Assembly (NCBI GenBank): GCA_003565095.1
Contig: PXDI01000182.1
Span: 1 to 11,055, forward strand
DNA from: PVC group bacterium
Lineage (GTDB): Bacteria > Verrucomicrobiota > Kiritimatiellia > UBA8416 > PXDI01
DNA length: 11,055 bases
Direction: 5' to 3'
Under the pieces are notes generated by a model. The model had not been told where the DNA came from. It searched no databases and saw only the letters and a list, made by a program, of their open reading frames with translations. Below are positions 1 through 6,886 of the stretch, piece by piece. Numbering within the stretch: the first letter of the stretch is position 1; every line of letters begins with the position of its first letter. Position numbers and translations under genes: made by a program.

Positions 1-349
1 CAATATGGGGGTGATTCAACTTGGCGGCGGCCTGGGCCTCGCGTTTTACTGTATCCACGCAATTTTCATCACGGCCGACTTCCGGCAGCATTACCTTGAT
101 GGCGACATCCCGCCCCAACGCTTCGTCACGGGCATAATAAACGCCCCCCATCCCCCCTTTGCCGAGCAGACGCTTCAATAGAAAATTACCAAGACGGGCA
201 CTGACATTGTTAATAGCCGCGCAATGCGGACATTCCACTTTTGAGAAAGGCTCCATTCCGGAAACATCCATTTGCTCATTGCACTGAGCACAGGCCATTT
301 CCGTCACCTGATCGACTATTATTCCCACTGTGTCAGGTATTTCAGACAT
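1..349 (-). CDS. Serine/threonine protein kinase, Hanks type, N-terminal part (3' end beyond window)
   Basis: This is the first 116 codons of a protein kinase that runs off the left edge. The translation begins MSEIPDTVGI. It has two cysteine pairs, C20-x2-C23 and C40-x2-C43, forming a probable zinc ribbon. The kinase N-lobe follows: a glycine-rich loop LLGKGGMGGVYYA at residues 61-73, the ATP-binding lysine K85 in VAIKVM, and the likely alpha-C glutamate E104 in KREAQAAAKLNHPHI. These match the PknB/Stk family, which phosphorylates Ser/Thr on target proteins in the cytoplasm; many members carry extra sensor domains downstream, which cannot be seen here. The ATG at 347-349 is preceded by GGGAGG (complement of 362-367), spaced rather far at 12 nt, with a second G-rich run closer. 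The gene is divergent from the lgt homologue. The kinase call is firm; substrate and signal are unknown. Confidence 0.93.
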   Translation of the reverse strand, partial: MSEIPDTVGIIVDQVTEMACAQCNEQMDVSGMEPFSKVECPHCAAINNVSARLGNFLLKRLLGKGGMGGVYYARDEALGRDVAIKVMLPEVGRDENCVDTVKREAQAAAKLNHPHI

Positions 350-488
350 CCGCCCCCATAACCTCCCGGCATTGCAATAAACACAACTCGCCTTAACCCC
401 GGCGCTTCACTTTGATAAACTTTTACTGGTTTAGCAGCTATTCTTAGGTATTATCATTCCACATGTCCATAAAATAATACAGGAATTT
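350..488. promoter_or_regulatory. Divergent intergenic region between the kinase and lgt genes
   Basis: This 139-bp gap must hold the start signals of both divergent genes. It is A+T-rich in its right half. On the plus strand TATTAT at 449-454 resembles a -10 box, but no convincing -35 box lies 16-18 nt upstream. TTGATA at 412-417 resembles a -35 box, but its only -10-like partner (TATTCT, 439-444) is too far away, at 21 nt. A short AGGA at 481-484 lies 4 nt before the lgt ATG. No hairpin or operator repeat was seen. Confidence 0.3.
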
Positions 489-1298
489 ATGCAACCTGAA
501 GCATTTCAATGCGGAAACTGGTCTTTACATTGGTCGGCTATTATCTGGCCCGCGGTTTTGTTTGTTCTTTGGGGACACTGGCATACCATGGGCCGGACGC
601 GCGGCTGGCCGCACTCCGCCGCAACCGCCGTAGCCCTGCTGGCAGTTACCGGCATCATTATCGGTGCACGGAGCGCTTTCGTTCTGACCGATCCTTTATA
701 TTACTTCAAGCATCCGATAGCCATATTCGATTTATCAAGCGGTGGGCTGGTCTTTTTCGGGGGCTTGCTGGGCGGTCTGACGGGTGCATTCATGGCAGCC
801 GGCAGGTACAACCTTTCACCCGCCGCTTTTATTGACACATTGATAACGCCAGTGCCACTGGCACACGCGATGGGTAGAATCGGCTGTTTTCTAAACGGGT
901 GCTGCTTCGGAGCTGCTTATGAAGGATTTACCGGCGTCACCTATCCCGCCGGATCACCCGCATGGATCCGTCAGGTTTACGGTCAGGCTATAACACGTTT
1001 TGATCCACGCAGCCTGCCGGTTCACCCGGTACAACTCTATGAAGCAGCCGCCAACCTGCTGCTTTATCTGGTGCTCTTTATGCTCTGGCGCAAACGTCTG
1101 CCGGCCGGACGGGTGGCCGCCTGCTATGCTGTCGGCTATGGCGGCATACGGTTTCTGGCAGAATTTCTGCGCGGTGATTCCCGTATCATTCTGGCGGGGC
1201 TGCATCTTTCGCAGATTTTCAGCCTGATAATGATTCTTTTCGGCATCTGGCTCTGGAAACGCAGCAGAACCAACAGGCAGGGGTTTGCGCTTTCATGA
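489..1298 (+). CDS. lgt: Prolipoprotein diacylglyceryl transferase family protein (Lgt, divergent)
   Basis: Lgt is an inner-membrane enzyme that moves diacylglycerol from phosphatidylglycerol to the lipobox cysteine of prolipoproteins. This 269-residue protein has the family length and several hydrophobic segments. Recognisable motifs are GGLVFFGGLLGG (85-96), the signature GRIGCFLNGCCFG (129-141), HPVQLYEA (179-186) and RFLAEFLRGD (221-230). By hand alignment to E. coli Lgt, R143, G154, R239 and E243 correspond to R130, G141, R221 and E225, all retained. H103, N146 and E151 correspond to F90, C133 and C138, and Y26 appears to be Ser. GCC-type signatures are known in annotated Lgt proteins, so this may be a functional branch, but a paralogue cannot be excluded. 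The stop overlaps the next gene's ATG by 4 nt, which suggests translational coupling. The start is supported by a modest AGGA at 481-484. Confidence 0.87.
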   Translation: MQPEAFQCGNWSLHWSAIIWPAVLFVLWGHWHTMGRTRGWPHSAATAVALLAVTGIIIGARSAFVLTDPLYYFKHPIAIFDLSSGGLVFFGGLLGGLTGAFMAAGRYNLSPAAFIDTLITPVPLAHAMGRIGCFLNGCCFGAAYEGFTGVTYPAGSPAWIRQVYGQAITRFDPRSLPVHPVQLYEAAANLLLYLVLFMLWRKRLPAGRVAACYAVGYGGIRFLAEFLRGDSRIILAGLHLSQIFSLIMILFGIWLWKRSRTNRQGFALS

Positions 1299-2212
1299 AA
1301 GAACCACAAATCATAACCGTTCCCGCCGATGCCGCCGGACGGCTGGATACTTGGCTGGCAGGACAATTCAAAGGACTCTCACGCACCCGGATCAAAAAAC
1401 TGATCGAAGACGGCCATATCCGTCTTGATAGCGGACAACCGGCACCGCATGACAAAGTGCGCCCCGGCATGTCTATTACCATTGAAGAACCAGAACCTCA
1501 GCCATCCAGTCTGACCGCTGAGGATATCCCGCTTGATATTCTATATGAAGACGAAGATCTGCTGGTTATCAACAAACCGGCCGGCCTGGTGGTTCATCCG
1601 GCGGCCGGGCATTATTCAGGAACGCTGGTACACGCCCTGCTGCATCACTGCCCGCAACTGCCAACGCTTGGCGGAGAACGGCGGCCGGGAATTGTCCACC
1701 GGCTTGACAAGGATACCAGCGGGGTGATGCTGGTTGCCAAGGGCGAACAGGCGATGGCGGAGCTGGCCCGCGCATTTCACGACGGCGAAATATTGAAAGA
1801 GTACATTACGCTGGTGCTGGGAGTTCCTCTGCCGCGGGAAGGACGGATAGATGCAAATATTGAGCGTCATCCGGTCCACCGCAAAAAAATGCATGTCAGC
1901 AAGCAGCGCGGGCGGCGGGCGCTTTCAGAATACAAAGTCGAGAACATCTATGACGGCTACAGCCTAATACGCATCCGCCTGCACACCGGACGCACCCACC
2001 AGATCCGGGTGCATATGGCGCATATTGGACATCCGGTGCTTGGTGATGCTACATACGGCAACGCCGCGCGAGAGCGCCGTGCCGGATTATCCTTCTGCGC
2101 AGAACGCCAACTGCTGCATGCGGAAAAAATCGGATTTACTCACCCATGCAGCGGCCGCGCAATGCAGTTCACCGCCCCATGGCCGGATGATATCAAATCA
2201 CGCACCGCATAA
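1295..2212 (+). CDS. rluD: RluA/RluD-family 23S rRNA pseudouridine synthase
   Basis: This 305-residue protein has the RluD architecture: an N-terminal S4 RNA-binding domain (about residues 15-65, with LSRTRIKKLIEDGHIRLD) followed by the pseudouridine synthase domain. The family signature HRLDKDTSG is at 135-143, with the catalytic aspartate at D138. Other conserved blocks are DLLVINKPAGLVVHPA (88-103) and LHTGRTHQIRVHMAHIGHPV (229-248). Enzymes of this group isomerise uridines in 23S rRNA, in E. coli RluD at 1911, 1915 and 1917 of helix 69. The RluD assignment, as opposed to another RluA-family member, rests on the S4 domain and overall length. The ATG overlaps the lgt stop codon (ATGA), so it is probably translated from the same mRNA. 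It ends only 15 bp from the convergent TVP38 gene, and no terminator hairpin is evident between them. Confidence 0.92.
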   Translation: MKEPQIITVPADAAGRLDTWLAGQFKGLSRTRIKKLIEDGHIRLDSGQPAPHDKVRPGMSITIEEPEPQPSSLTAEDIPLDILYEDEDLLVINKPAGLVVHPAAGHYSGTLVHALLHHCPQLPTLGGERRPGIVHRLDKDTSGVMLVAKGEQAMAELARAFHDGEILKEYITLVLGVPLPREGRIDANIERHPVHRKKMHVSKQRGRRALSEYKVENIYDGYSLIRIRLHTGRTHQIRVHMAHIGHPVLGDATYGNAARERRAGLSFCAERQLLHAEKIGFTHPCSGRAMQFTAPWPDDIKSRTA

Positions 2213-2227
2213 CCCGGAAACACGGCA

Positions 2228-2878
2228 TTACTCAGCATCAGATGAATAGCGGCGATGTATGATCATTCCGCCGGCAAGCAGCAGGGACAGCAGAAACAAA
2301 GGCCATAACGCGCGTAAAGTTATGCCGTCTGCCGCACTATCCACATGGGTTGAATGATAAACCGCCGAAGAATATACAAATCCCTTTACAACAAACCCGC
2401 TGACCGCGCTTAATATAAAAACCTTTATATCTATCTTCAAAATTCCCGCACTATAGTTTATCACAGAATGCGGAAACCCGGGAAAAAGCCGCAAGGCACT
2501 CAGCATTGTAAAACCGGTATGACGTTGAATTATTTTAAACCGGGGTGATTCCATATACCTTCTGGTCATATCCGCGGAAAGCCTGCCCGCAATATAGTAT
2601 GCCGCAATGCTGCCGGCTGTACCGCCCAGAACAATGCCCGATGTTGCCGGCAATGGAGAATACATAACCCCCGCCAGCAGCATCAGCGGAGAAGCCGGCA
2701 AAGCCAGCGCATACATCCCGGTCATCAGCAACAGAAAAATAACCGCTGCCCACCAATGCTGGGCGTGCGCCTGAATCCACGCATGCATACCGGAAAAATC
2801 CAGCAACCCCAACGCCTGCAAGACAACCCCGCAAACTAATAACAATAACAGACATATACCCTTCAAAGATTCCCGCAT
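2228..2878 (-). CDS. TVP38/TMEM64 (VTT-domain, DedA-like) membrane protein
   Basis: This 216-residue integral membrane protein has a VTT (SNARE-associated/DedA-like) domain. A hydrophobic segment spans residues 7-25, further hydrophobic stretches cover about 44-75 and 80-99, and others lie near 153-173 and 188-208. Two family motifs are clear: GGTAGSIAAYYIAGR (85-99), and LRLFPGFPHSVINYSAG (129-145) with its conserved Arg, the prolines and Asn-Tyr. Relatives in the DedA superfamily are linked to membrane homeostasis and some to lipid flipping; the substrate of this subfamily is not established, so no specific function is claimed. The ATG at 2876-2878 has GGGAG about 9 nt upstream. The gene converges with rluD and is divergent from the TPR gene. 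The reverse complement of 2879-2960 holds a TTGAAG that could be a -35 box, but the -10 match 17 nt downstream (TAGTAA) is weak. Confidence 0.87.
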   Translation of the reverse strand: MRESLKGICLLLLLVCGVVLQALGLLDFSGMHAWIQAHAQHWWAAVIFLLLMTGMYALALPASPLMLLAGVMYSPLPATSGIVLGGTAGSIAAYYIAGRLSADMTRRYMESPRFKIIQRHTGFTMLSALRLFPGFPHSVINYSAGILKIDIKVFILSAVSGFVVKGFVYSSAVYHSTHVDSAADGITLRALWPLFLLSLLLAGGMIIHRRYSSDAE

Positions 2879-2960
2879 ACAGCCATCTCCCGCATTTTAT
2901 CGCCTTTTCTTTACTAAACTTTCTACTTACCGGCTTCAAGCATAATCCCCCGCTTTAAAC

Positions 2961-2991
2961 TTGAACACATGCACGCCGGTCTGCTAATTAT
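2961..2991 (+). promoter_or_regulatory. Candidate promoter of the TPR/AsmA-like gene group
   Basis: TTGAAC at 2961-2966 matches the -35 consensus at four positions. TGCTAATTAT at 2982-2991 contains an extended -10 style TG followed by an imperfect -10 (AATTAT, 2986-2991, or TAATTA one base earlier). The spacing is 18-19 nt, slightly long. The placement, about 35 nt before a strong Shine-Dalgarno, supports a promoter here, but the hexamers alone are weak. Confidence 0.35.
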
Positions 2992-3027
2992 TTAACCAGT
3001 GTTGCTACATTATTAAGGAGGGTTCCG

Positions 3028-3885
3028 ATGTTAAATAAAACGGTTATCGTCTGCTCTGCCGCAACAGGTCTGTTTATTCTTTGTTCTGCCGGAGTTGCCA
3101 ATGCAGCCCCCAATCCGGATATCTGGCTGAAAACCGCTGATGCGATGCTGGCCGAAGCCGAATTAATTGATAACCGCAACCTGCGCAATGCAGTAACCGA
3201 ACGTGCCGCTGAACTGTACCGCATGTATGCATATGAAGAATCCGGACCGAAAGGTGCTGAAGCCTTAGTCAAAGCCGGCAAACTGTATGTTGAACTTGGC
3301 GGGGTTGAACTGATCGCGCGGGCGCTGGAATGCGCCACAATGGCCGCCTACCGTCCGGACGCGGCGCGCACTGCCCCCGACTCCCTCCTGCTGAAAGCCC
3401 GCATCTACCGCCAGCAGCGCGAATGGGGGCGCGCGGTGCGCGCCGCACTCAACTGTGCCGAGCGGTTTCCACGCAATGACAACGCTCCTTTGGCGCTCTT
3501 CGAAGCCGCTCAAGTCTTCGAAAGCAATATCCGCAACACCGCCGAAGCCGAAAAACAATACACCCGCATCATTTCCAGCTATCCGGCCAGCCCGGTTGCC
3601 GACCAGGCGCTTCTCGCACGCGCCGCATTACGTGCCGCGGATAATAAAACCGAAGAAGCCATTGCCGACTATCTGATGATTGTCGACAAATACCCCAAAA
3701 GCGAAATTGCCGACCAGGCGTTGTTTGAGGCCATCAACATTTACGACCGGCGATTGCGCGACTTTGTAAAAGCGCATGAACTGGCGGTTCGTTTCCGTGA
3801 ACTCTTTCCGCATAGCGGGCTGCTTGCGAGGGTTGAAAGAGTTGAGTCGCGAACGCTCAGATACGTGCGTGACGCCGGACAATAA
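3028..3885 (+). CDS. Secreted (periplasmic) tetratricopeptide-repeat protein
   Basis: This 285-residue protein begins with a Sec-type signal peptide: positively charged start, hydrophobic core at residues 5-20 and likely signal peptidase I cleavage after ANA (residues 25-27). The rest is helical TPR-like sequence in about 34-38-residue units, for example AEKQYTRIISSYPASPVADQ (173-192) and AIADYLMIVDKYPKSEIADQ (211-230). The recurring Tyr-Pro-x-Ser at helix ends is typical of TPR_6/BamD/YbgF-like repeats. TPR proteins bind other proteins, so an envelope scaffold or assembly role is likely; the partner is unknown. The start is decided by a near-perfect AAGGAGG at 3015-3021, 6 nt before the ATG. 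The next gene starts 3 nt after the stop, and its C-terminal region resembles the end of this one, suggesting a shared origin. It is not a clear homologue of a named protein. Confidence 0.82.
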   Translation: MLNKTVIVCSAATGLFILCSAGVANAAPNPDIWLKTADAMLAEAELIDNRNLRNAVTERAAELYRMYAYEESGPKGAEALVKAGKLYVELGGVELIARALECATMAAYRPDAARTAPDSLLLKARIYRQQREWGRAVRAALNCAERFPRNDNAPLALFEAAQVFESNIRNTAEAEKQYTRIISSYPASPVADQALLARAALRAADNKTEEAIADYLMIVDKYPKSEIADQALFEAINIYDRRLRDFVKAHELAVRFRELFPHSGLLARVERVESRTLRYVRDAGQ

Positions 3886-3888
3886 ACC

Positions 3889-5421
3889 GTGAATTCCATG
3901 CGCATAAAACGCATAGCACTGCGTACCGCGATAGCAACGCTGGCGGCCGCCGCCCTGCTCTGGCTGCTGAGCGCCTATCACTCACCGTTAAACCCGCTGC
4001 TGATCAGGCTGCTAACCGCACCGGACGGCCCATCCAAGACAGCAGAGCAACTGCTTGTCCGGCGGGCGGGATTTTCCGGAGGACCGCACCGGCTGCGTAT
4101 CAGCGGAATGCAGTTCAGCGCGCCATGGCTGGGAGAACTGGCAGTGTCGGAAATCATTATCAGCTATCGGCTGCTACCACTGCTGACCGGACGTTTCTCC
4201 TGCCGCACATTGCAACTTACCGGAGTTGAATTCTACGGCGAAGTCGATCCTGAATCTGAAGTAACCCTCCCCCCGCTGCCGGCCGCGCTTGATTTAAGTA
4301 CACTGCCGGATATTTCCGTCTCGCCGATAAATGTGAAGATGATCATTCTTGACCCGAATGCCGACGCACCAATGCGCTTAGGCCTGACAAACGGAACATT
4401 CACCGCAAAGACGGTGCGGGCCCCGGAAACGGGACCGCCTTACCAATTCAGTTATCACAGCAGTGTTGATATCAACCAGGGAACACCGGCCGCGCTTAAA
4501 ATCAGTGGACATCTTGACCCGCTGACGATGAATGCCGAACAGCTCAATATCGACGTGGATCTGGCACTGGAAGCCGTGTCTCTGCCGGCGCTTACCGCCA
4601 CCGGATCACGTACCATTCCCTTCATCGCCGAAAAAGGCCGCCTCAGTCTTTACATGGAACTATGCGCAAGACATGGCCGGCTTTCCGGGCTGGCTTCACT
4701 CCGCATTGCAGAGATGGCCATCAAGCAAAATCCCGGTGCGGAAAACGCCAGATTCATAACGCTGTCTTTCAGTGCATGGAACTTTCTGGCCAGACAACGC
4801 AACGGCAGGGTCGAGGCCGATGCCGAAATCAGAGGCACTGTCGCCCAACCGGTTGTTCCGATCGGACAGATCCTGCAGGCTCAAGCGGGAAATATCGGAC
4901 GCAGCCTGACCACACGTGTACTGGATGCCATGCCGTTTGAAGCAACGCGTGAACAATCTGAACGGATCGATGCACGGCGCGAAGCCGCCTCGCGCCATGA
5001 TGACATTCTCAAGATCTCCCGGCTGCCGGCACACGAACGGCATTTTGAACGCGGCAGACACTACGAACGCGTGGTGCGCGGCTACCCCGCCGCCGTCAAC
5101 GAATATCAGCTTCAGGTAAATAACTATCCCGCCGAAACCAATCTGGCCGTTCAGGCTTTAATGCATTGCGCCAATGTCAGAGCCAGCCACCTCAATCAGC
5201 ACACTCAGGCCATGCAGGATCTCAGGCGAATATTGAACGAACACCCCCATCACCCCCAGGCACCCGATGCCCTGCTTGAAAAGATCCGCATTGCTGAAAG
5301 TCTGCGCCAATACCCGCAGGCCGCGCAACTCTGTAACGAATTCAGCGAAAAATTTCCATCCAGCAATCACATCCGCACAGTAAATACGATCCAGAACCGC
5401 ATCCGCCGTTTTGTCTGGTAA
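3889..5421 (+). CDS. Membrane-anchored AsmA-like protein with C-terminal TPR domain
   Basis: The protein has 510 residues if the GTG at 3889 is the start, or 507 from the ATG at 3898; no good Shine-Dalgarno favours either, and translation probably depends on coupling to the TPR gene 3 nt upstream. A basic N-terminus (MRIKR) is followed by one hydrophobic segment (about residues 13-28), a signal anchor that puts the remainder in the periplasm. Residues 65-345 have the alternating beta pattern of AsmA/DUF748-like proteins, such as LRISGMQFSAPWLGELAVSE (69-88) and LQLTGVEFYGEV (108-119). AsmA-family proteins in Gram-negative bacteria are implicated in phospholipid transport to the outer membrane. 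After a charged linker (350-390), residues 395-510 form TPR-like helices ending in FPSSNHIRTVNTIQNRIRRFV, close to the end of the upstream protein. The AsmA assignment is by pattern, not by a signature, so moderately sure; the TPR part is clearer. Confidence 0.72.
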   Translation: MNSMRIKRIALRTAIATLAAAALLWLLSAYHSPLNPLLIRLLTAPDGPSKTAEQLLVRRAGFSGGPHRLRISGMQFSAPWLGELAVSEIIISYRLLPLLTGRFSCRTLQLTGVEFYGEVDPESEVTLPPLPAALDLSTLPDISVSPINVKMIILDPNADAPMRLGLTNGTFTAKTVRAPETGPPYQFSYHSSVDINQGTPAALKISGHLDPLTMNAEQLNIDVDLALEAVSLPALTATGSRTIPFIAEKGRLSLYMELCARHGRLSGLASLRIAEMAIKQNPGAENARFITLSFSAWNFLARQRNGRVEADAEIRGTVAQPVVPIGQILQAQAGNIGRSLTTRVLDAMPFEATREQSERIDARREAASRHDDILKISRLPAHERHFERGRHYERVVRGYPAAVNEYQLQVNNYPAETNLAVQALMHCANVRASHLNQHTQAMQDLRRILNEHPHHPQAPDALLEKIRIAESLRQYPQAAQLCNEFSEKFPSSNHIRTVNTIQNRIRRFVW

Positions 5422-5448
5422 ACTGGCAGCGGCAAACCTTACACTTGC

Positions 5449-5467
5449 ACAGGATTGGCAATCCTGT
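5449..5467. repeat. Perfect 8-bp inverted repeat with 3-nt spacer
   Basis: ACAGGATT (5449-5456) and AATCCTGT (5460-5467) are exact reverse complements separated by GGC. The repeat sits in the 103-bp gap between the AsmA/TPR gene and the recombinase-like gene. No run of T follows on either strand, so it is a poor intrinsic terminator. It could be an operator or an RNA hairpin in the mRNA leader. TATAAC at 5495-5500 is a possible -10 box just downstream, but no good -35 box is spaced to match. Confidence 0.5.
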
Positions 5468-5515
5468 AATCATAGCTGCTTTCTGACACCATTATATAAC
5501 AACAGGTTACGGGAC

Positions 5516-5520
5516 GGGAG
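5516..5520 (+). promoter_or_regulatory. Shine-Dalgarno that selects the start of the recombinase-like gene
   Basis: GGGAG ends 4 nt before the ATG at 5525. The longer in-frame alternative, ATG at 5411, overlaps the end of the preceding gene, has no comparable ribosome site and would add 38 residues not resembling the resolvase domain. The 5525 start places the first resolvase strand (IYARTS) right at the N-terminus, as expected for the family. Confidence 0.65.
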
Positions 5521-5524
5521 CAAT

Positions 5525-6064
5525 ATGGCCGGTTGCATTTATGCCCGCACATCGCGGATCGAAAAAGCGCACGATACAACCAAGATCGAGCACCAGGTTG
5601 CATTCTGCCGCGAACTTGCCGCACGCCGTAACATTCATATCGACCCCGCACTGGTCTTTACCGATGTTGAGATGACCGGCGACCTGCTGCCAACCTGCTG
5701 GGCTCCGCAAACCGCGGCGGCCCGGCCGGCGCTCTCGGGGCTGATCGAAGCCATCGAAGACGGGCGTATTCAATTTGTACTGACACGCCGGCCGGATGTG
5801 CTGGGAACCTCCTCCGAAATCCTTTCCCTGTTGCTGGAATGTTTTCAGGCCAATGGTGTAAAACTGGTGGCCGACCGGGAAATGCTGCCGGCCGGCGATA
5901 TGGCAGCAAGCTTTGCCTACCAGATGCTGAAGCCGGTTGTCCTGTTCGATAGTGAAGCCGATCAGGAACGCAAGCGCAAACAACGCCAACGGCTGCTGGA
6001 TGAAATTGCACGTCTGCAAAACCGCATACAGCGGCTGGAGGACGAACTCGCCGGATTGGAATAA
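5525..6064 (+). CDS. Stand-alone, degenerate serine-recombinase (resolvase) N-terminal domain protein
   Basis: This 179-residue protein has the resolvase/invertase N-terminal fold. CIYARTS (4-10) matches the first strand with its conserved Arg and catalytic Ser, here R8 and S10. TKIEHQVAFCRELAARRNI (19-37) is the first helix region, FTDVEMTG (45-52) follows, R67 in RPAL fits the conserved Arg, and FQANGVKLV (107-115) ends the domain. The usual LDRLGR active-site motif reads PDVLGT (90-95), so the Asp (D91) stays but the two arginines matching gamma-delta resolvase R68 and R71 are Val92 and Thr95. The protein then ends in a charged coiled-coil-like helix (about 143-179) with no helix-turn-helix or recombinase zinc-ribbon domain. 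DNA cleavage and rejoining therefore look unlikely; a structural, regulatory or protein-binding role is inferred. The PHP gene starts 2 nt downstream. No inverted terminal repeats or cargo genes surround it. Confidence 0.74.
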   Translation: MAGCIYARTSRIEKAHDTTKIEHQVAFCRELAARRNIHIDPALVFTDVEMTGDLLPTCWAPQTAAARPALSGLIEAIEDGRIQFVLTRRPDVLGTSSEILSLLLECFQANGVKLVADREMLPAGDMAASFAYQMLKPVVLFDSEADQERKRKQRQRLLDEIARLQNRIQRLEDELAGLE

Positions 6065-6066
6065 AC

Positions 6067-6861
6067 ATGCAAACAAATTTCCATACCCATACCTGGCGCT
6101 GTAAACACGCAGAGGGCGATATCGGGGAATACTGCCGGGCGGCAGTTGCGCAAGGTTATGACGCTCTCGGCTTTTCCGATCACGCCCCGCTCCCGGACAA
6201 CCGCTGGCTGCATGTTCGCATGACCCCCGAAATGGCCCCCGAATATCTTGCCGCTATTGATGCGGCAAAAAATGTCTTTACCGGCCTGCACCTCCTGAAG
6301 GGTTTCGAATGCGAATACGATGATGTTTACGTCAACTGGTTTCGTGATGAACTGCTCGACAGAATGGGCGCCGAATATCTGGTGGCGGGCTGCCACTGGT
6401 TTCCGCATCATGGCGCATGGCTTGATCTTTACGGCAGACCGATGCAACGCAATGAACTGACTTCCTATGCTGAATACTGCGTAGAGGCAATGGAGTCCGG
6501 GCTTTTCACCTTTCTGGCGCATCCCGATGCTTTCGGCCTCTCCTATCCGGAGTGGGACACTCAGGCCGAGAACTGCGCCCGCATTATCGCCGAAGCCGCC
6601 GCAGCCTTCGATGTTGCATTGGAAATCAACGCTTCGGGATTTCGTAAAAGACCGGTTGTCATGCCCAATGGCAAACAGCGCAGAGGCTATCCATGGCTGC
6701 CGTTCTGGGAAACCGCCGCGCAATACCGCATCAAAGTTGTGATTTGCTCAGATGCCCATGTTCCCGATGAAATGCACATCGGCATGCGCGAATCCCGCGA
6801 AATGGCCGAAAAACTCGGTATTGAAATCACCCACCTGCCGCACCTCTGGCAGAAAAAATAG
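6067..6861 (+). CDS. PHP-domain phosphoesterase, histidinol-phosphatase (HisK/HisJ) type
   Basis: This 264-residue protein has the PHP fold with its metal-binding set visible: FHTHTW (H6, H8), FSDHAP (H39), KGFECEY (E81), GCHW (H110), AHPD (H152) and SDAH (D229, H231). The start HTHTWRCKHAEG, the FSDHAP block and the length of about 265 residues match the PHP-type histidinol-phosphatases, which dephosphorylate L-histidinol phosphate in the penultimate stage of histidine synthesis, in the cytoplasm. No other his gene is visible nearby, so another PHP phosphoesterase specificity remains possible. The ATG is 2 nt after the stop of the recombinase-like gene, in the same direction, so the two are probably co-translated. 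It ends 25 bp from the convergent mutL stop; no terminator hairpin is apparent in that gap. Confidence 0.85.
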   Translation: MQTNFHTHTWRCKHAEGDIGEYCRAAVAQGYDALGFSDHAPLPDNRWLHVRMTPEMAPEYLAAIDAAKNVFTGLHLLKGFECEYDDVYVNWFRDELLDRMGAEYLVAGCHWFPHHGAWLDLYGRPMQRNELTSYAEYCVEAMESGLFTFLAHPDAFGLSYPEWDTQAENCARIIAEAAAAFDVALEINASGFRKRPVVMPNGKQRRGYPWLPFWETAAQYRIKVVICSDAHVPDEMHIGMRESREMAEKLGIEITHLPHLWQKK

Positions 6862-6886
6862 ACCATGGCGCCGGACACTATGCTGA

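Noticed and set aside
2535..2939. Second minus-strand frame over the TVP38 gene
   Set aside because: It overlaps the TVP38 gene in another frame; the TVP38 frame has the family motifs and a Shine-Dalgarno.
3028..3111. Lipoprotein signal in the TPR protein (Cys9 or Cys19)
   Set aside because: Neither cysteine has a proper lipobox: the residue before Cys19 is Leu and Cys9 is too close to the N-terminus. A signal peptidase I site after ANA fits better.
5411..5524. Earlier ATG for the recombinase-like gene
   Set aside because: It overlaps the preceding stop region, has no ribosome site, and the extra residues do not fit the fold.
5525..6064. Active integrative element or transposon
   Set aside because: No attachment-site repeats, terminal inverted repeats, cargo or transposase genes are visible, and active-site arginines are missing.
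5507..6723. Minus-strand open frames at 5507-6076, 5658-6068 and 5962-6723
   Set aside because: They are antisense to the recombinase-like and PHP genes; their translations have no domain features and no ribosome site.
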